A stretch of DNA of 5,736 nt, taken from positions 1 through 5,736 of the forward strand of contig SBHI01000110.1 in the NCBI GenBank assembly GCA_006226225.1. Reading direction: 5' to 3'. The notes beneath the pieces were generated by a model, which saw only the letters and a list, made by a program, of their open reading frames with translations, was not told the origin of the DNA and ran no database searches. A program made the position numbers and the translations under genes. Of this stretch, positions 1 through 5,581 are shown in pieces. The first letter of the stretch is position 1. Each line of letters opens with the position of its first letter. This stretch comes from Alphaproteobacteria bacterium (lineage in GTDB: Bacteria; Pseudomonadota; Alphaproteobacteria; Micavibrionales; CSBR16-224).

Positions 1-726
1 CGCAAGGCACGCGGCGCGGAAATGCCGGAAAGCTTCTGGACGGATCCCCTGATGTATCAGGGCGGATCGGACAGCTTTATCGGCCCGCGTGATGATATCC
101 AAGCAGCTGACGAAGCATGGGGGATCGACTTCGAAGCGGAAACCGCCGTTATTACCGATGATGTTCCGATGGGGGTCACACCGGAAGAAGCCGTAAAACA
201 TATCAAGCTGGTGATGCTGGTGAATGATGTGTCACTGCGTAACCTGATTCCGGCAGAGCTTGGCAAAGGCTTCGGTTTTTTCCAGTCCAAGCCCTCCAGC
301 GCCTTTTCTCCCGTCGCAGTCTCGCCGGAAGAACTGGGCGCGGCATGGGACGGCAAGAAACTCTCTTTGCCGATGCTGGTGCATTATAACGGCGAAAAAT
401 TCGGCAGTCCGAATGCCGGTGACGACATGATTTTTGATTTCCCGACCCTGATCGCCCATGCCGCCAAAACGCGGCCGCTGGTTGCGGGTACGATTATCGG
501 CTCCGGTACTGTCTCCAACAAGGATGCCAGCAACGGCTTTGCCTGTATTGCTGAAATCCGCACATTGGAAAAAATCAATGACGGCGACATCAAAACGCCC
601 TTCATGTCTTTCGGCGATACGATCCGCATTGAAATGAAAGATACGGACGGCGCATCGATTTTCGGCGCAATTGACCAGAAACTTGTACGTTACGAAGCCG
701 CCTCCGCCAAGAAGAACGCGGCCTGA
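1..726 (+). CDS. fahA: Fumarylacetoacetate hydrolase family protein, 3' part (5' end outside window)
   Basis: Cleaves fumarylacetoacetate to fumarate and acetoacetate, the last step of tyrosine catabolism; cytoplasmic. The frame is open to base 1 (R-K-A-R-G-A-E precedes the Met at 22), and the family is about 330 residues long, so the gene is cut by the window and the ATG at 22 is internal. Numbering from that Met, the FAH-fold metal ligands are visible: the E-x-E pair E38/E40 in GIDFEAE and D69 in LVNDVSLRN. K82 or K90 in the GKGFGFFQSKPSS stretch is the candidate for the catalytic Lys. The conserved GTIIGSGTVSN loop and the C-terminal SIFGAIDQ strand are present. The short bacterial form differs from the roughly 420-residue animal enzyme. 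Two unknown genes, then maiA and phhA, follow on the same strand, which supports the tyrosine-pathway role rather than another FAH-superfamily activity. The gene ends in TGA at 724-726. Family assignment is firm; exact substrate is inferred from context. Confidence 0.93.
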   Translation, partial: RKARGAEMPESFWTDPLMYQGGSDSFIGPRDDIQAADEAWGIDFEAETAVITDDVPMGVTPEEAVKHIKLVMLVNDVSLRNLIPAELGKGFGFFQSKPSSAFSPVAVSPEELGAAWDGKKLSLPMLVHYNGEKFGSPNAGDDMIFDFPTLIAHAAKTRPLVAGTIIGSGTVSNKDASNGFACIAEIRTLEKINDGDIKTPFMSFGDTIRIEMKDTDGASIFGAIDQKLVRYEAASAKKNAA

Positions 727-746
727 AAGGGAAAGGATAATCCGGA

Positions 747-1226
747 ATGACAACACCCGCACTGCCGAAGGCCCATGACTATACGATCAAAGCCATCAAG
801 GAAGAGCTCGCTTCCGTCGCGCTCGGCATGTATGGCAGTATGGGGCCGTCCCTTTATGAAATGGAACGGATTGAAAATGACATCCGCCATCTTCCTTACG
901 ATAAAGTAGCGGAAAAGAATTATTCCGGCTATTCCGACGGACTGTTCGAATGTCTGTGGGTGATGGACAAACACCGCGAGGCTTTCGGCGAAAATACGCC
1001 AATTTCACTGCCGCGCAAACTAGATGATTATCTGGATGATGTTTATGACCATGATTACAGCGTTAAGCCACTGGCTGATGCCCTGAAATCTTTCTATGAC
1101 AGTGAGCTGGAGGTAAAACGGCAGCAAGAGCTGGCAGCCGCCCGTGAAAAACGTAATGAACAGCAAAACAAACAGCGCAACAATTTGCGCCAGTTCATTA
1201 AAAAACCGCGGGGGCCGGGACAATGA
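747..1226 (+). CDS. Unknown protein, 159 aa, first of two tandem paralogues
   Basis: I do not recognise this family. The start is supported by AAGGA at 733-737, 9 nt before the ATG, and the gene lies only 20 bp after the hydrolase gene. The protein is soluble, with no signal peptide or membrane span. Residues 12-21 (YTIKAIKEEL) look helical. A conserved core follows: YGS at 29-31, then G65-L66, E68 and W71 in SDGLFECLW, and G81-E82. Residues about 118-153 form a long, strongly charged, Gln-rich helix, possibly a coiled coil, ending in NNLRQFIKK. It shares these landmarks in order with the next gene, so the two arose by duplication. The stop overlaps the next start as ATGA, which suggests translational coupling and matched amounts of the two proteins. 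A hetero-oligomer is conceivable but is only inference. Its position inside the Phe/Tyr catabolic cluster hints at co-expression, not at a defined function. Confidence 0.85.
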   Translation: MTTPALPKAHDYTIKAIKEELASVALGMYGSMGPSLYEMERIENDIRHLPYDKVAEKNYSGYSDGLFECLWVMDKHREAFGENTPISLPRKLDDYLDDVYDHDYSVKPLADALKSFYDSELEVKRQQELAAAREKRNEQQNKQRNNLRQFIKKPRGPGQ

Positions 1227-1660
1227 GCGCACCGCGCCGCTACCGCGCAAAAGACATCCGTGACGAACTCGTCAACCAGATGACCGCCATTCATTACGGC
1301 AGCCGCGTCCGCGCCGAAGCCGCTATGAAATCCGTCGAAATCACAACGGCCCGCATGAGCTATGAAGATGCCAAAAACGACAATAGCGGCATTTTCTGGA
1401 AGGGGCTGAGTGAATCCATCTGGCTGCTGCAAAATATCCGCCGCCTGCACGGGGAAGAAGCCGAACTGACGCTTTCAAAACCTGTCGGCCATCTGATGGG
1501 CTTCAACGGGGATATGACAGCTGTCGCCAGCGAGCTGAAACCCGTTTACGAGCGTATCAGCACAGCCCGTGACTACACGGCGGCAAGAATTGACAAAGAC
1601 CGGAAAAATGCCGCCCATAATCTGAAACACCGCAATCTGCGCAACTTCCTACGCAGATAA
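1223..1660 (+). CDS. Unknown protein, 145 aa, second of two tandem paralogues
   Basis: Family not recognised. The ATG at 1223 sits in an ATGA overlap with the preceding stop. No strong Shine-Dalgarno is seen, only G-rich sequence just upstream, so translation is probably coupled. The protein is basic and soluble, with no signal peptide or membrane span. Aligned with the preceding protein, YRAKDIRDEL (7-16) matches YTIKAIKEEL, YGS (25-27) matches YGS, and WKGLSESIW (59-67) matches SDGLFECLW. Further, GEE (77-79) matches GEN, LKPVYE (105-110) matches LKSFYD, and HRNLRNFLRR (136-145) matches the RNNLRQFIKK-like end. The Arg/Lys/His-rich tail could bind nucleic acid or an acidic partner, but nothing proves it. 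The gene ends 25 bp before maiA, so it is probably part of the same transcript. Confidence 0.85.
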   Translation: MSAPRRYRAKDIRDELVNQMTAIHYGSRVRAEAAMKSVEITTARMSYEDAKNDNSGIFWKGLSESIWLLQNIRRLHGEEAELTLSKPVGHLMGFNGDMTAVASELKPVYERISTARDYTAARIDKDRKNAAHNLKHRNLRNFLRR

Positions 1661-1685
1661 GCGTAAATGACAGGAGCCTTTCATC

Positions 1686-2363
1686 ATGCTGACGCTTTAT
1701 AACTACTTCCGTTCCTCCACCTCCTACCGCGTCCGCATCGGGCTGAATTACAAAAACATTCCCTATCAGCAAAAAGGCGTGAACCTTGTCAAAGGGGAAC
1801 AATGGGCTGAGGATTACTGCGAAATGAACCCGCAGGGTGCCGTACCGGTACTGGTTTTTGACGATGGTTACGTTTTAACACAATCACTTGCCATACTTGA
1901 TTATCTAGAGGAAACATATCCCGGCCCCAGCCTCTATCCAGAAGGTGCAAAACAGCGCGCCTTTACGCGGCAAATTGCCCTAATTGTTTCCTGCGATGTC
2001 CACCCTGTCAATAACTTACGCGTTTTGAAATATCTGACCGCAAATCTGGGTATCAGCGAAGAAGAAAAAACTAAGTGGTATCAGAAGTGGATTTATGATA
2101 GTATGGCCTCAATCGAGATTATGCTTAATAAAAGTCCGTATCATACAAAAGGGGAGTATTGTTGCGGACCGGCACCGACGCTTGCAGATATGTGCCTGAT
2201 TCCACAGGTCTATAATGCAAGACGTTTCAATTGCGATATGTCGCGTTTCCCCTTGATTGAGGCTGTTGAGAAAAAGTGCCTGGAACATCCGGCTTTTATG
2301 AAGGCCGACCCGCACAGCCAGCCCGACACACCCGAAGAACTGCGTAAGGCAGCCACGGCATAA
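1686..2363 (+). CDS. maiA: Maleylacetoacetate isomerase (zeta-class glutathione transferase)
   Basis: Isomerises 4-maleylacetoacetate to 4-fumarylacetoacetate with glutathione as cofactor, the step before fumarylacetoacetate hydrolase. It is 225 aa, a normal length. The N-terminal thioredoxin-like domain (about 1-80) carries the zeta-class signature FRSSTSYRVRI (8-18), the VNLVKGEQ stretch (32-39), the cis-proline region GAVPVL (51-56) and the glutathione-binding QSLAI (66-70). The helical domain holds CDVHPVNNLRVL (103-114), PTLADMCLIPQVYNARRF (164-181) and HPAF near the end. Human MAAI has Cys in the SSCS motif; here it is Thr12, and non-Cys residues are common there in bacterial members. 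AGGAG at 1672-1676, 9 nt before the ATG, supports the start. Codon use in much of 1861-2160 is more AT-rich than in flanking genes. It lies 27 bp before phhA. Confidence 0.96.
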   Translation: MLTLYNYFRSSTSYRVRIGLNYKNIPYQQKGVNLVKGEQWAEDYCEMNPQGAVPVLVFDDGYVLTQSLAILDYLEETYPGPSLYPEGAKQRAFTRQIALIVSCDVHPVNNLRVLKYLTANLGISEEEKTKWYQKWIYDSMASIEIMLNKSPYHTKGEYCCGPAPTLADMCLIPQVYNARRFNCDMSRFPLIEAVEKKCLEHPAFMKADPHSQPDTPEELRKAATA

Positions 2364-2390
2364 CACGCTCGAAGGAGAGAGAATAAAACC

Positions 2391-3344
2391 ATGGAAAACG
2401 TTACCGGCAACAGCTCCCGTGTTTTTGAAGGTCATTACAGCGATCTGGGTGACTGGAAGCGCGGCGATGTGGATTATTTTGTCGTCCCGCAGCGCTGGGA
2501 GGATTATACGGAAGAAGAACATGCTATTTGGCGCGATCTTTATCACCGCCAGATGGAAATTCTGCCGGGCCGCGCCATCAGCCTTTTCATGGATAATTTA
2601 AAAGAACTCGGCATTAATGACAGCCAGATCCCCGATTTTGACGAGGTTAACAAGGTTCTGATGAAAAAAACGGGATGGAAAATCGTTGGTGTTCCCGGCC
2701 CTATCCCTGTCGAGCCCTTCTTCGAGCTTTTGGCAAACCGCATGTTTCCCGTCGGTACCTTCATCCGTACCCGCGACCAGTTTGACTATATTCAGGAACC
2801 TGATGTGTTTCATGACCTGTTCGGTCATGTGCCGATTTTGGCAGATCCGGTTTTTGCCGATTATATCGAGGCGTATGGCCGCGGCGGTCTAAAAGCCGCC
2901 GACCACAATGCCGTTTACATGATCGGCCGCCTGTACTGGTACACGGTCGAATTCGGCCTTATTCAGGAACCGGAAGGCTTGCGCATTTACGGTGCGGGGA
3001 TTTTGTCTTCACCGACGGAATCGGTTTTCTCGCTCGACAGCGACTCTCCGAACCGTGTGAAATTTGATGTAAAGCGTCTGCTGCGCAGCCGCTTCTTTAT
3101 TGATGACTTTCAGGATACCTATCACGTCATCGAAAATTTTGAAGAGTTATTCGAAGCAACGAAACCGGATTTCCTTCCCTATTACGAGGAAGTGCGGGAA
3201 TTGCCGACGATTCAGCCAACAGAGCTGATCGACAGTGATATCGTTCTTCACAAAGGCACGGGTGAATACGCGAAAAAAGCGGCGGAAAATAGAGCGGCAC
3301 GGAAAAAACAAAAGCAGGAGGCCGCCGAAAAAGCGGATAAATAG
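2391..3344 (+). CDS. phhA: Phenylalanine 4-monooxygenase (phenylalanine hydroxylase)
   Basis: Non-haem iron, tetrahydropterin-dependent hydroxylase that converts phenylalanine to tyrosine, feeding the pathway that ends with MaiA and the fumarylacetoacetate hydrolase of this cluster; cytoplasmic. The catalytic domain spans about residues 25-270. Iron ligands are H141 and H146 in PDVFHDLFGHVP and E187 in YWYTVEFGL. Other family landmarks are PGPIPVEPFF (102-111), FIRTRDQFDYIQEPD (124-138) and YGAGILSSPTE (200-210). There is no N-terminal ACT regulatory domain, as is usual in bacteria. The last 30 or so residues form a Lys/Ala/Glu-rich tail (AKKAAENRAARKKQ and onward) that looks non-catalytic. 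AGGAG at 2373-2377 lies 13 nt before the ATG, slightly far but usable. A pterin-recycling PhhB is not seen in the window. The TAG stop overlaps the next gene's GTG by one base. Confidence 0.97.
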   Translation: MENVTGNSSRVFEGHYSDLGDWKRGDVDYFVVPQRWEDYTEEEHAIWRDLYHRQMEILPGRAISLFMDNLKELGINDSQIPDFDEVNKVLMKKTGWKIVGVPGPIPVEPFFELLANRMFPVGTFIRTRDQFDYIQEPDVFHDLFGHVPILADPVFADYIEAYGRGGLKAADHNAVYMIGRLYWYTVEFGLIQEPEGLRIYGAGILSSPTESVFSLDSDSPNRVKFDVKRLLRSRFFIDDFQDTYHVIENFEELFEATKPDFLPYYEEVRELPTIQPTELIDSDIVLHKGTGEYAKKAAENRAARKKQKQEAAEKADK

Positions 3345-3736
3345 TGCCCATGGAAAAGACGCCTGACGAAACCCGGGAACAGCAAATCCGCAAAAAAGCC
3401 GGATCGCTGTACTGGAATGCCCGCCAACGCGCCACTGACAAAGGGATCAGTTTCTCCCTTAGCAAAGAGTTTATCGAAGCTGCCTTGAAAAAAGGTAAAT
3501 GTCAGGCCACAGGCGTTTCTTTTGACTTTAACGAAAGCAGCGGCGGCAAAGGCCAGTCCAATCCCTGGTCTCCCTCCCTTGACCGTATCGACCCCAATAA
3601 AGGCTACACAAAAAAGAATGTGCAGGTCGTTGCATTGATCTATAACCGCGCCAAAGGCGCAGACAGTGAGGCCGATGTCCGGCTGCTGGCACGCAAACTG
3701 TGCCAACGCACCGGACACCGCAGCTGCAAGAAATAA
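3344..3736 (+). CDS. Small HNH/endonuclease-VII-like protein
   Basis: 130 aa from GTG 3344; ATG at 3350 (two codons in) is an alternative start. The nearest Shine-Dalgarno-like AGGAGG (3316-3321) is too far, so re-initiation after the phhA stop is likely. The N-terminus is helical and basic. The core resembles phage and prophage HNH-fold proteins: KCQATGVSFDF (52-62, one Cys instead of a CxxC pair), then NPWSPSLDRIDPNKGYTKKN with D80-R81-I82-D83, N92, and the trailing NVQVVALIYNRAKG helix. From memory, the S-x-D-R-I-D-x-x-K-G-Y-T-x-x-N pattern recurs in small HNH-like proteins in which the first His of classical HNH is absent. The fold is inferred from motif spacing. Nuclease activity is unproven, and a non-catalytic DNA-binding role is possible. 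It has no obvious link with Phe/Tyr catabolism and may be an acquired passenger. Confidence 0.75.
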   Translation: MPMEKTPDETREQQIRKKAGSLYWNARQRATDKGISFSLSKEFIEAALKKGKCQATGVSFDFNESSGGKGQSNPWSPSLDRIDPNKGYTKKNVQVVALIYNRAKGADSEADVRLLARKLCQRTGHRSCKK

Positions 3737-3748
3737 CAGGATAAGAAC

Positions 3749-4078
3749 ATGTCAAAGAAACCCGCAACGAAACGTCAGAAAATTATCGGCGGTATCTTGG
3801 GTGGCACGGTTGCCGCCTTTGCCGCCGGACTGGTCGGCGTGGAAGTCGTCGGCTATACCGACGAAGCAACCGCGCGCGATGTACTGGAAAACCAAGCGCA
3901 GCTACAGAATGTCGAAATTACCGGCAAAGCCTCTTTCAAAGACTGCTTCGGTTCAGGCGCGATGCGTACCGCCTTTACAGCGGAAGCAAACGGAGAAAAA
4001 GTTGAAGGTGCAGTCTGCAAAACCTTCTTCCAACCGGTCTATGTGCGTTACACAACGCCGCCGCCGGCAAAGCCGTAG
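3749..4078 (+). CDS. Small membrane-anchored protein with two cysteines, unknown function
   Basis: 109 aa. AGGA at 3738-3741, 7 nt before the ATG, supports the start, and the gene begins 12 bp after the HNH-like gene. A basic N-terminus (KKPATKRQK, 3-11) is followed by a Gly/Ala-rich hydrophobic segment at about 12-35 (IIGGILGGTVAAFAAGLVGV), read as a signal anchor or uncleaved signal peptide with the rest in the periplasm. The soluble part has DEATARDVLENQ (38-49), NVEITG (54-59), C66, the RTAFTAEANGEKVEG strand region (73-87), C90 and a Pro-rich end. C66 and C90 could form a disulfide if exported. The layout (A..VL..Q..., NVEITG, Cys, RT.F.A..NG..V.G.VC) recalls small proteins I associate with proteobacterial and prophage genomes; that resemblance is from memory and gives no function. 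It is the last plus-strand gene before the terminator at 4147-4173. Confidence 0.75.
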   Translation: MSKKPATKRQKIIGGILGGTVAAFAAGLVGVEVVGYTDEATARDVLENQAQLQNVEITGKASFKDCFGSGAMRTAFTAEANGEKVEGAVCKTFFQPVYVRYTTPPPAKP

Positions 4079-4089
4079 AAGTAATATTT

Positions 4090-4101
4090 TTATTGACATA
4101 A
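4090..4101 (+). repeat. 12-nt inverted repeat, left arm
   Basis: TTATTGACATAA here is the exact reverse complement of bases 4676-4687. The two arms point towards each other and bracket the orphan minus-strand gene at 4204-4554. Each arm includes a TTGACA -35-like box, so the match may reflect two promoters and not a mobile-element end. Similarity does not extend beyond the 12 bases. Confidence 0.4.
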
Positions 4102-4121
4102 TAATGTATGTCGCGTATATA
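4093..4121 (+). promoter_or_regulatory. Sigma-70-like promoter reading into a nearby terminator
   Basis: A perfect -35 box TTGACA (4093-4098) is followed by 17 bp and a good -10 box TATATA (4116-4121). The start would fall near 4128, and the terminator hairpin begins at 4147, so the predicted RNA is only about 50 nt. No plus-strand gene lies downstream; read-through would be antisense to the 4204-4554 gene. The region is AT-rich, so a chance match is possible. Confidence 0.45.
4095..4112. promoter_or_regulatory. Operator-like palindrome in the promoter spacer
   Basis: GACATA and TATGTC are exact inverted copies separated by 6 bp (4095-4100 and 4107-4112). They overlap the -35 box and fill most of the spacer of the promoter at 4093-4121, where a dimeric repressor would block polymerase. 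Six-base arms in AT-rich DNA can arise by chance, and the regulator is unknown. Confidence 0.3.
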
Positions 4122-4146
4122 TAATGCCAACAAACGTCCAGAAGTC

Positions 4147-4173
4147 AAAACCCCGCGAAATTCGCGGGGTTTT
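4147..4173. terminator. Bidirectional intrinsic terminator
   Basis: The arms AAAACCCCGCG (4147-4157) and CGCGGGGTTTT (4163-4173) are perfectly complementary, with an AAATT loop. The GC-rich core is flanked by A4 on the left and T4 on the right, so it can end transcription in both directions. It lies 68 bp after the last plus-strand gene and 30 bp beyond the end of the minus-strand gene at 4204, as expected between converging operons. Confidence 0.92.
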
Positions 4174-4203
4174 GCTTATTCCATTTATGAGCCAGAGAAA
4201 TAT

Positions 4204-4554
4204 CTAGCTGCGGAAATCCTGTATATAGCGTTTAACCGCACGCGCCATATTGGCATGTTTGGTGCCGATGTGCTTTGCGCCGCGTCCGGCAAAGCGCGTC
4301 ACGCCGATCGCTGTTTCAATGCCGTCATTACCAAGCGTTTTGGCTTCATTCAACATGGCGTTTTTATCACCGGATTTCACGGCTGTAACAATATTGCCGC
4401 CGCGCTCCAGCGCATAATCTTTGGCTTCGCCGACTTTGGCAACAACGCCACTTGCGCCGCCCGCTTTGTGGAATTCCTGATACAAATAGCTTGTGACCTC
4501 TTCCGTTGCATAGGCCACGGCGAAATCCACGACTTTTTTGGTGACTTTGTTCAT
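4204..4554 (-). CDS. Unknown basic protein, 116 aa
   Basis: Family not recognised. The minus-strand frame gives a balanced soluble composition (18 Lys/Arg against 12 Asp/Glu, no Cys), whereas the opposite long frame is rich in Cys, Phe, His and Arg, typical of an antisense shadow. There is no signal peptide. The helical N-terminus (KKVVDFAVAYATEEVTSYLYQEF, residues 6-28) is followed by a Gly/Ala-rich middle (GGASGVVAKVGEAKDYALERGGN) and a basic Gly-containing C-terminus (RFAGRGAKHIGTKHANMARAVKRY). Alternating short amphipathic helices and Gly suggest a small helical, possibly membrane-surface or nucleic-acid-associated protein, which is only a guess. An AAGGA lies about 14 nt before the ATG, longer than ideal, so initiation may be weak. 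It is downstream of aroE on the same strand across a 146-bp spacer and probably has its own promoter. It ends in TAG 30 bp from the shared terminator. Confidence 0.75.
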   Translation of the reverse strand: MNKVTKKVVDFAVAYATEEVTSYLYQEFHKAGGASGVVAKVGEAKDYALERGGNIVTAVKSGDKNAMLNEAKTLGNDGIETAIGVTRFAGRGAKHIGTKHANMARAVKRYIQDFRS

Positions 4555-4628
4555 TTTTTAAAACCCAATCCTTGCTAATACGGCCCTTTTCTGCGGCCGG
4601 ATATTCAAAATATAAAAATCTTTTGCGA

Positions 4629-4649
4629 GTCGTTTTATTAAAAAACGAC
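4629..4649. other. Stem-loop between aroE and the orphan gene
   Basis: GTCGTTTT (4629-4636) pairs exactly with AAAACGAC (4642-4649) across a 5-nt loop. On the minus strand it lies 52 bp past the aroE stop and could be an aroE 3'-end structure or the 5' leader of the orphan gene. It lacks an immediate U-tract on either strand (the minus-strand T5 comes over 10 nt later), so it is a poor intrinsic terminator. Confidence 0.35.
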
Positions 4650-4655
4650 CGTCAT

Positions 4656-4684
4656 TGATTAGCATGATTTTATTTTTATGTCAA
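4656..4684 (-). promoter_or_regulatory. Candidate promoter of the orphan minus-strand gene
   Basis: On the minus strand TTGACA (4684-4679) is followed by 17 bp and a weak -10, TAATCA (4661-4656). Transcription would start near 4649 and give a leader of about 95 nt beginning with the 4629-4649 stem-loop. The -35 is perfect but the -10 is poor, so this is tentative. Confidence 0.28.
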
Positions 4685-4687
4685 TAA
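4676..4687 (-). repeat. 12-nt inverted repeat, right arm
   Basis: Read on the minus strand this is TTATTGACATAA, identical to plus-strand 4090-4101, about 575 bp away. It lies between aroE and the orphan gene and contains the -35 of the candidate promoter. Confidence 0.4.
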
Positions 4688-4700
4688 GTTCGGGAAAATA

Positions 4701-5555
4701 TTAAGTGAGAAGGTTCAAAAGCTCTTCCGTCACTTCCGGTCTTTGCCCGAACCAGTAAGAAAATCCCGGCACCGCCTGATAAGCCAGCATACCGATACCC
4801 GTTACAGTTTTCAGACCGCGTTTTTTCGCTCTCTCCAAAAGATCGGTTTCCAGCGGCGTGTAAACAAGGTCATAAACAATCGCCGTATCTTTCGGCAAAT
4901 GGCGGATAACGGTCAGATCTGGCGCATCCTCATTACCTTCCATACCCAGCGGGGTCGCATTGACCAGTAAACTCACGGTTTCAAACAATTCCGGATTCTC
5001 GCCCCATTCATACGCGCTGATCGGGCATTTTTCCGTTGCCAGATCTTCCGCCAGTTTTTCGGCCTTATTCACATTGCGCGCCATGATATAAATCCGCGAT
5101 ACGCCGTTTTGCGCCAAAGCATCAACCGCAGCACGCGCAGCTCCGCCTGCGCCCAGCACCAATGCCGTGCAGCTTTTCGGCTCCCATTCCGGAATACTGT
5201 TCTGCAAATTTTTCAAGAATCCGTAACCGTCCGTATTGTAGCCTTTCAGCTTTCCTTCTTCGTCCACCACAACGGTATTCACCGCGCCGATACGTTCTGC
5301 GGCAGGATCAAGGCTGTCCATAAGCGGCACAGCAGCCTCCTTATGCGGAATGGTCAGGTTCCATCCGGCATAGCCTTTTTTAATCAGATGCTGAAAACCG
5401 TCGGCAAGCATATCAGGCTGTACGGCAATTTTCTCGTAACTGCCCTCAATCCCGTATTTTTCCAGCCAGTAATTATGCAGGATAGGAGATTTCGAGTGTT
5501 CAATCGGCCAACCGATCACACCTGCACGGTGGAAGTTTGTTTGTTCTTCGCTCAT
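4701..5555 (-). CDS. aroE: Shikimate dehydrogenase (NADP+)
   Basis: Reduces 3-dehydroshikimate to shikimate with NADPH, the fourth step of the shikimate pathway to chorismate and aromatic amino acids; cytoplasmic. 284 aa, full length. Substrate-binding domain: SKSP (21-24) with HN at 27-28, then NLTIPHKE (66-73) containing catalytic Lys72, GAVNT (90-94) and GYNTDGYGF (105-113) with catalytic Asp109. Rossmann domain: GAGGAARAA (135-143), then R160-N161 after the second strand, fitting NADP preference, NATPLG (199-204) and YDLVYTPLET (228-237). The closing GIGMLAYQAVPGF (253-265) holds Gln260. All signature residues are intact, so it is probably the biosynthetic AroE and not a quinate or YdiB type. 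An AAGGTG lies about 9 nt before the ATG. It starts 26 bp after the epmA-like stop, suggesting co-transcription. It synthesises aromatic precursors while the facing operon degrades the products. Confidence 0.97.
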   Translation of the reverse strand: MSEEQTNFHRAGVIGWPIEHSKSPILHNYWLEKYGIEGSYEKIAVQPDMLADGFQHLIKKGYAGWNLTIPHKEAAVPLMDSLDPAAERIGAVNTVVVDEEGKLKGYNTDGYGFLKNLQNSIPEWEPKSCTALVLGAGGAARAAVDALAQNGVSRIYIMARNVNKAEKLAEDLATEKCPISAYEWGENPELFETVSLLVNATPLGMEGNEDAPDLTVIRHLPKDTAIVYDLVYTPLETDLLERAKKRGLKTVTGIGMLAYQAVPGFSYWFGQRPEVTEELLNLLT

Positions 5556-5581
5556 AATTTCTGCACCTTTTTCATCTTCCT

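Noticed and set aside
22..24. ATG at 22 as the true start of the fumarylacetoacetate hydrolase gene
   Set aside because: The frame is open upstream with family-like residues (RKARGAE), the N-terminal domain is otherwise missing, and no ribosome binding site is seen.
232..762. 176-codon minus-strand open frame over the hydrolase gene
   Set aside because: It is a shadow of a clearly coding frame and crosses the junction to the next gene.
3248..3718. 156-codon minus-strand open frame over the HNH-like gene
   Set aside because: It is Phe/Ala/Cys-rich without a motif, and the plus strand has an HNH-like pattern and operon spacing.
3846..3864. 7-bp hairpin TCGTCGG/CCGACGA inside the membrane-protein gene
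   Set aside because: It lies mid-gene without a U-tract and follows ordinary codons, so it is probably coincidental.
4120..4125. Perfect TATAAT as the -10 box for TTGACA at 4093
   Set aside because: The spacer would be 21 bp, too long for sigma-70. TATATA at 4116-4121 gives the optimal 17 bp.
4108..4578. 156-codon plus-strand open frame across the convergence zone
   Set aside because: It runs through the terminator hairpin, is antisense to the minus-strand gene, and has a Cys/Phe/His/Arg-rich composition typical of a shadow frame.
4581..4599. CGGCC/GGCCG hairpin in the orphan gene leader as a riboswitch
   Set aside because: It is only a 5-bp stem with a 9-nt loop and no conserved aptamer features that I recognise.
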